A DNA stretch of 20,564 nt from DATLFA01 sp039934635 (GTDB lineage Bacteria; Actinomycetota; Acidimicrobiia; Acidimicrobiales; WLNW01): assembly GCA_039934635.1 (NCBI GenBank), contig JBDTLT010000084.1, positions 1 through 20,564 of the forward strand, written 5' to 3'. The notes under the pieces are model-generated. The model did no database searches. It was not told the DNA's origin and was given only the letters and a program-made list of their open reading frames with translations. Positions 7,894-14,813 of this stretch are shown piece by piece. A program made the translations under genes and the position numbers. The stretch's first letter is position 1. Each line of letters starts with the position of its first letter.

Positions 7894-9030
7894 TCAGACC
7901 GGCAGCTTGATCTTGTCGAGTTGCGCCAGCGCTTTTTGGGTCAACGAGGACGAGAGCGGTGCGTAATCGATGGTCGGAGCGACCTTCTGGCCATCGGTGA
8001 GCATGAAGCGAAGGAAGGCCTTGATGGTCTCGCCCTTGACCTTGTCGGTTTGGTCGACGTAGACAAGAATCCACGTCGGCGCCGCGATCGGGTAGGCCTT
8101 GTCGCCGTCGGCCCACAGCGGGTCGTAGCTGAGGTCGGCGTTGACTGTCGCGCCCTCGACCGCAGCTGACGTTGCCTCGAGCGTCGGCTGCACGTATTTG
8201 CCCGCCTTGTTCTTGATCGAGGCGTACTTGAGAGCCGACGCCTTCGCATCCGACAAGTCGATGTAGCCGATTGCACCTGCGGTGGACTTGACGATTTGCG
8301 CGACGCCCGTGTTGCCGTTGCCGGCTTGCGTGTCGGCGGGCCACTCGACGGTAGAGCCCCGCTTCAGCTTCCATATGCCCGATCCACCGGCACCGACCGA
8401 CTTGTCCAAGAAGATGGTGAAATTCTCGGTCGTGCCCGAACCGTCGCTGCGGTGGGCGACGACGATGTTGCCCTTCAGCTTGTCCTTGACCGCGGCGTTC
8501 TCGGCAATGATCGCCGGGTCGTCCCACGTCTTGATCTCGCGCTGGAAGATCTTGGCGATCGTCTCCGGTGAGAGTTGCAGGTTGTCCACGCCCGACAGGT
8601 TGTACGACACGGTGATCGGCGCGCTGACCGTCGGCACGTAGACGAATGCGCCCTTGTACTTCGATACGTCGGCGGCGGCGACCAAGCCGTCCGAGCCGGC
8701 GAAATCGACGACACCGCCTTGCAGGTCCGTGCGGCCCTTGCCCGAGCCACCGCCCGCGTAGTTCACGGTTGCCTTCGGCTGCGCCTTCTTGAAGTCCACG
8801 ATCATCTCGTCGTAGAAGGCCTTGGGGAACGTTGCCCCCGACCCGTTCAGGGTGCCGGTGACTTCGGCGGGCTTGGTGGTTGTCACACCCGCCGCGGTTG
8901 TCGCCGTGCCGTTGGCCTGTGTGGTCGGTGCGGCATCCGTGCCGGAATCATCGCCGCAAGCGGCGCCAACCAACGCCAGGCCCAGCAGCATTGCGACCAC
9001 ACTCGTGAATCGCTTCTTTGTCGAATACAA
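7894..9030 (-). CDS. pstS: Phosphate-binding lipoprotein PstS
   Basis: This 378-aa secreted protein captures phosphate for PstCAB. The N-terminus has basic residues, a hydrophobic core and LVGAAC, with C25 as the probable lipidated cysteine, followed by a Thr/Ala/Gly-rich linker. The mature part contains the phosphate-site motifs GSGATFPKAFY and HRSDGSGTTENFTIFL. A TTG at 9030 is the likely start because AGGAGG lies nine bases upstream and the signal peptide begins directly (YSTKKRF); a frame 19 residues longer lacks a ribosome site. It is the first gene of the operon, with PHO-box repeats about 70-90 bases upstream. Confidence 0.95.
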   Translation of the reverse strand: MYSTKKRFTSVVAMLLGLALVGAACGDDSGTDAAPTTQANGTATTAAGVTTTKPAEVTGTLNGSGATFPKAFYDEMIVDFKKAQPKATVNYAGGGSGKGRTDLQGGVVDFAGSDGLVAAADVSKYKGAFVYVPTVSAPITVSYNLSGVDNLQLSPETIAKIFQREIKTWDDPAIIAENAAVKDKLKGNIVVAHRSDGSGTTENFTIFLDKSVGAGGSGIWKLKRGSTVEWPADTQAGNGNTGVAQIVKSTAGAIGYIDLSDAKASALKYASIKNKAGKYVQPTLEATSAAVEGATVNADLSYDPLWADGDKAYPIAAPTWILVYVDQTDKVKGETIKAFLRFMLTDGQKVAPTIDYAPLSSSLTQKALAQLDKIKLPV

Positions 9031-9096
9031 GGGAACTTTCCTCCTACGGTTCGTTCGAGGACGACGGTACGAGGGCTCGGTAGCCACCAGGCGTGA

Positions 9097-9118
9097 CGAT
9101 GGTGAACGAGGGGTGAAC
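9097..9118 (-). promoter_or_regulatory. PHO box upstream of the pst operon
   Basis: On the minus strand two copies of GTTCACC start exactly 11 bases apart (9118-9112 and 9107-9101), with a weaker TCACGCC following. Tandem 11-base repeats of this heptamer are the known PhoP/RegX3-type binding sites in Actinobacteria. A possible -10 (TACCGT, 9069-9064) lies downstream with no good -35, as expected for an activated promoter. The site also lies upstream of the divergent phosphatase gene at 9204 and could act on both. Confidence 0.8.
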
Positions 9119-9191
9119 AGTGGGCCAACTGTCGGTCAGTACGGTCCACACGTGTACACGGGTTGTTAGCCGGCTGGTCACCTCACGGCGC

Positions 9192-9204
9192 TACGTTGGC
9201 GACG
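9192..9204 (+). promoter_or_regulatory. Possible leaderless promoter (-10) of the phosphatase gene
   Basis: TACGTT (9192-9197) lies six bases before the GTG at 9204, the spacing expected if transcription begins at the start codon. There is no ribosome site before that GTG and no convincing -35, so support is weak. Confidence 0.35.
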
Positions 9205-10205
9205 TGCAGACGATCGTGAAGAGTGCGCGTGTCGAGATCGAGGGCTCAGGGGGCCTGGTCGTCGAGTGGAGCATCGACGGCGCCGGCGCGGCGGTCGATA
9301 TCGCTGCCGGATCAACGCCCGACGCGGCCGATCACGTCCACCTGCTCTCAGTAGGGCCGGGCACGTCATCGGTTCGGCTCGATGGCCTTGGTTCGCAGCG
9401 GTGCTACGTCTCCGTACGCGCACCGGGCAGTGACTACGCCGTGGTCACTGCCGTACGTCGGGTCGGATTCGAGGGCGTTCAGAACTTCCGAGATCTCGGC
9501 GGCTATCGAACCGCCGACGGCGGCCACACGGTCTGGGGCCAGATCTTCCGTTCGGACGCATTGCACAAGCTCACACCGTCCGATCTCGTTGCCTTCGATC
9601 GGATCGGCGTGCGCCTCGTGTACGACCTGCGCGGCGACGACGAACGCGCGACGCATCCGAACCCCATTGACTCCATCCAGCTCGCCGTTGTCGGCCAACC
9701 CCGCGATGGCAACGGCACGATCGACTCCACCCAGTTCGGCGCGGCGAGCGACGGCGAGCGCCTGTTGCGCGACCTCTACCTCGGCATGCTCGTGCACAGC
9801 GCCGCCCTCTTCGGACAGCTGCTGACCGGCCTTGTCAATCCAGAAAACCGGCCGGCTGTGTTCCATTGCCACGCCGGCAAGGACCGCACCGGGGTCGCGG
9901 CAGCGTTGCTACTGCTGGCCCTCGGAGTTGACCGCGAGGACATCCTCGACGACTACGAACTGACGCGCCGCTATCGCACGCTCGACCACCAACAAGACTC
10001 GCTGGCGAGACTGCTCGCCGTCGGGATGAGTCCAGAGGCCGCGGCCGGTGTACTCACCGCGCCGCGCTGGACGATGCGAGACGCGCTCGATGCCGTCGAC
10101 ACCGAGCACGGCGGAATCGATGCCTACCTCACCGGCCCCGCAGGCATGTCCCCGTCGTCGCTGCGCGAACTACGAGCCGTATTGGTCACGCGACCGGCGC
10201 CCTAG
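9204..10205 (+). CDS. PtpB-like tyrosine/dual-specificity phosphatase
   Basis: The protein (333 aa from GTG 9204) carries a C-terminal phosphatase domain with NFRDLGGY from residue 94 and the CX5R signature HCHAGKDRTG with nucleophile C222 and R228. This arrangement is that of the bacterial tyrosine phosphatase family that includes M. tuberculosis PtpB, whose members act on phosphotyrosine, phosphoserine/threonine or phosphoinositides. The first 90 residues form a beta-rich domain (alternating hydrophobics, Gly-rich turns) of unknown role. The start is uncertain: GTG 9120 would add 28 residues but runs into the PHO box region. It is divergent from the pst operon and tail to tail with the next gene. 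Confidence 0.85.
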   Translation: MQTIVKSARVEIEGSGGLVVEWSIDGAGAAVDIAAGSTPDAADHVHLLSVGPGTSSVRLDGLGSQRCYVSVRAPGSDYAVVTAVRRVGFEGVQNFRDLGGYRTADGGHTVWGQIFRSDALHKLTPSDLVAFDRIGVRLVYDLRGDDERATHPNPIDSIQLAVVGQPRDGNGTIDSTQFGAASDGERLLRDLYLGMLVHSAALFGQLLTGLVNPENRPAVFHCHAGKDRTGVAAALLLLALGVDREDILDDYELTRRYRTLDHQQDSLARLLAVGMSPEAAAGVLTAPRWTMRDALDAVDTEHGGIDAYLTGPAGMSPSSLRELRAVLVTRPAP

Positions 10206-11032
10206 TTGTCGGGCACAACGCCGGCGAGATTCGAAAGTTCGTCTTTCAGTTCGTCGACGCGACCGGTCCCCCACGCGTTGTAGTGCACCCATGCGCCGAG
10301 GCCGGCGAGCCACGCGTCGATGGCGATCGCCACGGACCTTGCCGACAATGCCGTATCGACGCCGAGCAACGTCTCGAGTTCCACCGAAATCGACGCCGTA
10401 GGATCGACGAGCAGATCGGGCGCTACGACATAGGCACCGCTCAGCGCGTCGACACCGATCAGGGCGGTGAACTGCTCTTCGAGTTGTGACGCGGTGAGCA
10501 GTTCTTCACCGACGAGCGCAAGGTCGTCGCCTTCTCGCGACAGGCCGCGCTTGCCGAACAGATCGACGATCACTTCATCGCGGAGTTGCTTACGATTTAC
10601 TTGCCACTGCTTGCGAACGAAGTTGGGATAGCCGTTGTCGAGACGCTTGGGCAGACGTCGCACTTGCATCTCGAGGTTGCCCAGCAACTCGACGTGAGCC
10701 CGGGCCGCCCGATGTGTCCACATGACGCCGTCCTCGAGCAGCCACGCCGCCTTGGATGACTCGACGAACGCCGCTCGGGCCAGCGTGACGACCGGACCGA
10801 AGTTGCCGGCCGCGAAGCTGTGCCCACATGCGGCGAGGTGCGCTGCCGCGGACGAGAGATGGCCATGCACGACGAGCAGATAGCGCTCGTGCGGCCGGTC
10901 GTCCCAGGCACCACTCGGAACGGTGAGCGCGTCGTAGCCGCGCGACGAATTGCGCCCCTTGCGCCAACCGTTGATTTCGCCGATGTCGCGATATGCGTTC
11001 GCGCAACTCTGCGCGTAGTGGCCAAGGTCCAT
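10202..11032 (-). CDS. Unrecognised conserved-looking protein, 276 aa
   Basis: I do not recognise this protein. From ATG 11032 it has 276 residues, mostly helical in appearance, soluble, with only two cysteines near the N-terminal half (SCANAY, AACGHS) and several Trp/His-rich stretches (WTHRAARAHVELLGN, WLAGLGAWVHYNAWG). No signal peptide or membrane segment is evident. A 58-residue upstream extension of the frame runs into the ars promoter and looks non-coding. The gene is divergent from the ars operon (116 bases between starts), and its TAG stop lies within the same CTAG that ends the phosphatase gene. Coding character is supported by the codon pattern and clean boundaries. The function is unknown. 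Confidence 0.7.
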   Translation of the reverse strand: MDLGHYAQSCANAYRDIGEINGWRKGRNSSRGYDALTVPSGAWDDRPHERYLLVVHGHLSSAAAHLAACGHSFAAGNFGPVVTLARAAFVESSKAAWLLEDGVMWTHRAARAHVELLGNLEMQVRRLPKRLDNGYPNFVRKQWQVNRKQLRDEVIVDLFGKRGLSREGDDLALVGEELLTASQLEEQFTALIGVDALSGAYVVAPDLLVDPTASISVELETLLGVDTALSARSVAIAIDAWLAGLGAWVHYNAWGTGRVDELKDELSNLAGVVPDN

Positions 11033-11112
11033 ACGTTCATCTTCGCGCAGCCCGAGGCATCCGCACGCGCGACGCAGCGACCAGGAAACGGTGCCAATCG
11101 ACTCGTCATCTC

Positions 11113-11141
11113 TTGACTCAATATTAATTGAGTCATATTGT
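11113..11141 (+). promoter_or_regulatory. ars operon promoter with embedded ArsR-type operator
   Basis: TTGACT (-35, 11113-11118) and TATTGT (-10, 11136-11141) are separated by exactly 17 bases. A perfect palindrome with 9-bp arms TGACTCAAT (11114-11122) and ATTGAGTCA (11127-11135) around ATTA fills the spacer. ArsR/SmtB repressors typically bind such AT-rich inverted repeats between -35 and -10. The GTG start at 11149 is seven bases after the -10, so the mRNA is probably leaderless. Confidence 0.85.
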
Positions 11142-11148
11142 CGCCGTT

Positions 11149-11820
11149 GTGAACAATTCTTCCGTCGAGCTGCGGGCAGCTCGTCATGCCGCAATCGGCG
11201 ATCCACTGCGGTTGATGATCGTGGACGAGCTCGCGATGTCCGACCGTTCGCCGGTCGAGTTGCGCGGCCTGGTAGGAATCGAGTCGAACCTGTTGGCGCA
11301 CCACCTCGACGTCCTCGAAGGCGTCGGCCTGATAAGCCGCTCCCGATCGAGCGGCGACGGCCGGCGGCGCTATGTGCATCTGCGACGCGATGCGCTCGCC
11401 GGCCTCACGCACGGTCGGCGAGTCGAGCCCGAGCGGGCATTGTTCGTGTGCACCCGCAATTCGGCGCGCAGTCAACTCGCCGCGTCGTTGTGGCGCAGGC
11501 TGGCCGACGCGCCGGCAGAGTCGGCCGGCACCCATCCCGCCGATCGGGTGCATCCCGGGGCCGTCGCGGCGGCGCGGCGCGCCGGCCTCGACCTCGCCGA
11601 CGCGGCGCCGCGCGAGCTCAGCACCGTCAAGCGCAGGCCGGGTCTTGTCGTGACGGTGTGCGACCAGGCGCACGAGGAGCTCGATGTCGAGGACGGCTGG
11701 CTGCACTGGTCGGTCCCCGACCCCGTGCCCACAGGGACGAAGGCTGCATTCGACGCCACCGTCGACGAACTCCGCAATCGAATCAACGCGCTACTCGACA
11801 ACCCGAAGGCAGCCCGGTGA
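11149..11820 (+). CDS. ArsR-type HTH fused to low-molecular-weight phosphatase/arsenate reductase
   Basis: This 223-aa two-domain protein has residues 1 to about 88 as a winged helix like ArsR (GDPLRLMIVDEL; recognition region SNLLAHHLDVLEGVGLI; wing GDGRRRYVHL). Residues 96-218 are a low-molecular-weight phosphatase fold with CX5R loop CTRNSAR (C101-R107), a further C171 and the acidic DP at D191. The HTH part contains no cysteine, so it cannot bind As(III) in the standard ArsR way. The GTG start fits the leaderless promoter; a TTG seven codons upstream lies inside the operator and is unlikely. It ends in a GTGA overlap with the aquaporin gene. It is probably the operon repressor with a reductase or sensor domain. 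Confidence 0.88.
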   Translation: MNNSSVELRAARHAAIGDPLRLMIVDELAMSDRSPVELRGLVGIESNLLAHHLDVLEGVGLISRSRSSGDGRRRYVHLRRDALAGLTHGRRVEPERALFVCTRNSARSQLAASLWRRLADAPAESAGTHPADRVHPGAVAAARRAGLDLADAAPRELSTVKRRPGLVVTVCDQAHEELDVEDGWLHWSVPDPVPTGTKAAFDATVDELRNRINALLDNPKAAR

Positions 11821-12566
11821 ACGACCGTTTCCATCCAACCGATGCCGCGCTGTCGGTCGAGGTCGAAACCGGCACCGGCCAACTCCGACTCGACCTCAGC
11901 CGACGACTCGTCGCCGAAGCACTCGGTACCGCGTTGCTCATCATCGCGGTGGTCGGCTCGGGCATCATGGCCAGCCGCCTCTCGCCCAGTGACGTGGGGC
12001 TGCAGCTCCTCGAGAACGCGGCGGCGACCGCCGGCGCACTGATCGGGCTGATCTTGATGTTCGGCGCGGTATCGGGCGCGCATTTCAATCCGGTCGTGAC
12101 CCTTGTCGATCGGTTGTTCGGCACGATGTCGACGCGCGATTCCGTTCTCTACGCAGCGGCGCAGACCATCGGCGGGTGTATCGGCACAGTGATCGCGAAC
12201 TTGATGTTCGAGCTCGATGCCATCAATGTGTCGACCAAGGTCCGTTCATCGGGGGCGCTATGGCTCTCCGAGGTCGTCGCCACCATCGGTTTGCTACTCG
12301 TGATCCACGGGTGCGTGCGCACCGGTCGCTCGTCCGCGGTGCCCTTCGCCGTTGGCGTATGGATCGGTGGCGCGTACTGGTTCACCTCGTCGACGAGCTT
12401 CGCGAATCCTGCCGTCACGATCGCCCGAACGTTGTCCGACAGCTTTGCCGGCATCAAGCCATCCTCGGCACCGATGTTCATCGTGATGCAGCTCATCGGC
12501 GCGCTGATTGCCTACGGGTTGATCCGATTCATCTACCCCCACAACCTCTCGGAGACCAGCCCATGA
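11817..12566 (+). CDS. MIP/aquaporin-family channel of an arsenic operon (AqpS-like)
   Basis: This 249-aa channel has about six membrane segments plus the two half-helices carrying NPV (91-93, GAHFNPVVT) and NPA (197-199, SFANPAVTIAR). The residue after the second NPA is Val200; most aquaporins and glycerol facilitators have the selectivity-filter arginine here. Aquaglyceroporins in ars operons, such as AqpS of Sinorhizobium meliloti, carry arsenite or methylated arsenicals across the membrane. The start is GTG 11817 overlapping the previous stop (GTGA), and its stop overlaps arsC (ATGA). The first 28 residues are a hydrophilic tail. Substrate is inferred from context. Confidence 0.88.
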   Translation: MNDRFHPTDAALSVEVETGTGQLRLDLSRRLVAEALGTALLIIAVVGSGIMASRLSPSDVGLQLLENAAATAGALIGLILMFGAVSGAHFNPVVTLVDRLFGTMSTRDSVLYAAAQTIGGCIGTVIANLMFELDAINVSTKVRSSGALWLSEVVATIGLLLVIHGCVRTGRSSAVPFAVGVWIGGAYWFTSSTSFANPAVTIARTLSDSFAGIKPSSAPMFIVMQLIGALIAYGLIRFIYPHNLSETSP

Positions 12567-13213
12567 CCAATACGCGCCTCGAATCCCTTCCGCTCGACCA
12601 GCGACATGTTGTCCGCCGCGTGACTGCCGCGCTGCAGACTCACTTCGCCGGCACGTTCGGGGCCGAGACCGTCGAACGGTTCGTCGTCGACTCGCTCGAA
12701 CAGCTTCTCCCCACTGCCAAGGTCACAGCCTTCCTGCCGGTGCTCGCGGAGAAGTTCGCGAAAGAACGACTGCGCGCGCTCGCAAAGGTCGAGGGTTCAC
12801 TCCCGTCGTCGGTGCCCGGCGTGTTGTTCCTGTGCGTGCACAACGCGGGTCGTTCGCAGATGGCCGCCGGATGGTTGCGCCAACTCGCCGGCGATCGCGT
12901 CATCGTGTACTCGGGTGGGTCCGAACCCGCGTCAGAGATCAACCCGGCCGCCATCGCCGCGATGGCCGAGGTCGGCGTCGACATCACCGAAGAGTTCCCG
13001 AAACCGTGGACCGACGAAATCGTGCGGGCCGCCGATGTCGTGATCACGATGGGTTGCGGCGACGCCTGCCCCCTCTACCCCGGCAAACGGTACGAGGATT
13101 GGGAGCTCGCCGACCCGGCCGGCCAGGATGTCGCCGCGGTGCGACCCATTCGCGACGAGATTCGCGGTCGAGTCGAAGCGCTCATCGCGTCGCTGGCGAT
13201 CAGTTCGAGCTGA
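12563..13213 (+). CDS. arsC: Arsenate reductase with N-terminal helical domain
   Basis: This 216-aa protein has residues 1 to about 75 as a helical bundle domain, followed by a low-molecular-weight phosphatase-type arsenate reductase. The P-loop is CVHNAGRS (C91-R97). Cysteines C165 and C169 (MGCGDACP) are candidates for the resolving cysteine, and ADPAG (D184) supplies the general acid. The layout matches actinobacterial ArsC enzymes with an extra three-helix domain, reported to be thioredoxin-coupled in Corynebacterium; that coupling is inference here. It reduces As(V) to As(III), which the downstream ACR3 pump exports. The ATG start overlaps the aquaporin stop by four bases. Confidence 0.92.
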   Translation: MTNTRLESLPLDQRHVVRRVTAALQTHFAGTFGAETVERFVVDSLEQLLPTAKVTAFLPVLAEKFAKERLRALAKVEGSLPSSVPGVLFLCVHNAGRSQMAAGWLRQLAGDRVIVYSGGSEPASEINPAAIAAMAEVGVDITEEFPKPWTDEIVRAADVVITMGCGDACPLYPGKRYEDWELADPAGQDVAAVRPIRDEIRGRVEALIASLAISSS

Positions 13214-14361
13214 CATCGTCGGCTGCCAACGCCCGTAGGCTGATCATCGTTCAACTCGACGAAAGTCCTCCAACCGCTCGCCTCTCGACGCTCAATCGGC
13301 TACTACCGGTCTGGATCGGCGCGGCCATGCTGCTCGGCATCGGCCTCGGCAGGGCATTCCCCGATCTCGACGAACAACTCGAGAAGGTCAAGATCGGAAC
13401 GGTGTCGCTGCCGATCGCGGTCGGGTTGTTGGCGATGATGTACCCGGTGCTCGCGAAAGTTCGCTACCGATCGATCGGTACCGTGCTGACCGACCGGCGC
13501 CCCGTGATCCTCGCGCTCTTGGTCGTCTGGCTCATCGGCCCGGCCTTGATGTTCACGCTCGCATGGCTGTTGCTGCCCGATCTCCCCGACTACCGCACGG
13601 GCGTCATCATCATCGGCCTCGCACCGTGCATTGCGATGGTGCTCATCTGGATCGACCTCGCCAGCGGCAACCGGGAACTCGCTGCCGTACTGGTGGCGGT
13701 CAACTCGATCATTCAGGTCGTCGCATTCTCGTTGCTCGGGTACTTCTACCTCGAACTGCTTCCGGGTTGGCTCGGTCTCGATAGCCGCGGGATCGACGTC
13801 AGCGTCTCACAGATCGCGAAATCCGTTTTGGTCTTCCTTGGCATACCGCTCGGCGCCGGGTATCTGACCCGCACCATCGGCGAAGCCCGCAAGGGCACCG
13901 TGTGGTACGAGCAACAGTTCCTGCCGAAAATCGCACCCGTTGCGCTCTACGGGCTGCTGTTCACGATCGTGATCTTGTTCGCGTTGCAAGGCGACCGCAT
14001 CTCGAACCAGCCGTGGGACGTCGCCCGCATCGCGCTCCCCCTACTCGCCTACTTCGTCCTGATGTGGTTCACCACGTTCTTCATCGGCATGCGGCTGCGG
14101 CTTTCGTACGAAAGCAACGTCACCGTGGCCTTCACCGCCGCCGGCAACAACTTCGAACTCGCCATTGCCGTGGCGATCAGCGTGTTCGGAGTGTCGTCCG
14201 GTCAAGCGCTCGCCGGAGTGGTCGGGCCGCTCATCGAGGTGCCCGTCCTCGTCAGCCTGGTCTATGTCGCGCGTTGGGCGCGGCGCCGCTTCTATCCATT
14301 GCGCGAGCGTCACGGAATCCACGGTGAACTGCAGGCCGCTCGCCACCATTCGATCACGTAG
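13210..14361 (+). CDS. acr3: ACR3-family arsenite efflux permease, unusual start
   Basis: This is a ten-helix-type arsenite exporter of about 383 aa. Family landmarks are SLPIAVGLLAMMYPVLAKVRY, the conserved cysteine motif APCIAMVLIW, and NNFELAIAVAISVFG near the end. Expected N-terminal sequence (STLNRLLPVWIG) is present but has no ATG, GTG or TTG before it for more than 100 bases; the first canonical start, ATG 13327, lies inside the first helix. Preceding genes in this operon overlap by four bases, so I place the start at CTG 13210, which overlaps the arsC stop as CTGA. CTG 13240 is another option. Function is secure; the start is inference. Confidence 0.9.
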   Translation: MTSSAANARRLIIVQLDESPPTARLSTLNRLLPVWIGAAMLLGIGLGRAFPDLDEQLEKVKIGTVSLPIAVGLLAMMYPVLAKVRYRSIGTVLTDRRPVILALLVVWLIGPALMFTLAWLLLPDLPDYRTGVIIIGLAPCIAMVLIWIDLASGNRELAAVLVAVNSIIQVVAFSLLGYFYLELLPGWLGLDSRGIDVSVSQIAKSVLVFLGIPLGAGYLTRTIGEARKGTVWYEQQFLPKIAPVALYGLLFTIVILFALQGDRISNQPWDVARIALPLLAYFVLMWFTTFFIGMRLRLSYESNVTVAFTAAGNNFELAIAVAISVFGVSSGQALAGVVGPLIEVPVLVSLVYVARWARRRFYPLRERHGIHGELQAARHHSIT

Positions 14362-14472
14362 CGCTTCTACTCCGTGCCCGCTCGTCTCCGGGAGGTTGAA
14401 CCATTCGGCGAGCACCGCACGCGCAATTCGTCATCGATCACCGTCGTGTACCAGAGCACGTCACCGCCGACG

Positions 14473-14694
14473 TCAGGCCGTCGGGGAAGCCGGCGCCGAC
14501 CGCCAGCGCCGCACTGCGACCACCGACCAGACCAACTCCACGATGCCGAACGGCCATGCGCCGGACGCGAACCCATAGCCACTGGACAGCACGCAACCGA
14601 GGGCGAACGCGAGGACATAGCCGCGACCGCGACGCTCGAGCGCGTACATCGTCATCATGAACGTGACCGCCACGACGCCGTAGGCAGTGATCAT
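14473..14694 (-). CDS. Small two- or three-helix membrane protein, 73 aa
   Basis: The frame from ATG 14694 encodes a compact, mostly hydrophobic protein. It has helix one (about residues 2-17), a charged turn ERRGRGY, helix two (about 26-40) and a third (about 47-60, GIVELVWSVVAVRRW). The pattern GAWPFGIVELVW resembles small uncharacterised membrane proteins I associate with Actinobacteria, but I assign no function. There is no clear ribosome site. It lies between the convergent acr3 gene and arsI, on the arsI strand and 119 bases downstream of it, so it could be part of the arsenic island. Confidence 0.65.
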   Translation of the reverse strand: MITAYGVVAVTFMMTMYALERRGRGYVLAFALGCVLSSGYGFASGAWPFGIVELVWSVVAVRRWRSAPASPTA

Positions 14695-14760
14695 CGCGCC
14701 ACCATGACAGATCTTGCGTGACTACCGGGGCTCGCGACTTGACCTTCGAAACGGGTAGAA

Positions 14761-14777
14761 CGAGCGAAGATCGCTCG
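14761..14777 (-). terminator. Weak hairpin downstream of arsI
   Basis: A 7-bp perfect stem (14761-14767 with 14771-14777) and a 3-base loop lie 36 bases after the arsI stop in transcript direction. Only a short pyrimidine stretch follows, so termination is uncertain. Confidence 0.35.
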
Positions 14778-14813
14778 CGCGGGCGCTCGGCCTGGGCGCG
14801 GCAGCGTTCGCCG

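Noticed and set aside
11091..11816. Apparent N-terminal extension of the aquaporin
   Set aside because: Out-of-frame reading of the ArsR-fusion gene; GTG 11817 in the GTGA overlap is the real start.
14362..14472. Possible gene remnant after acr3
   Set aside because: Short minus-strand frames here have no recognisable motif; I see only a convergent spacer with no clear terminator.
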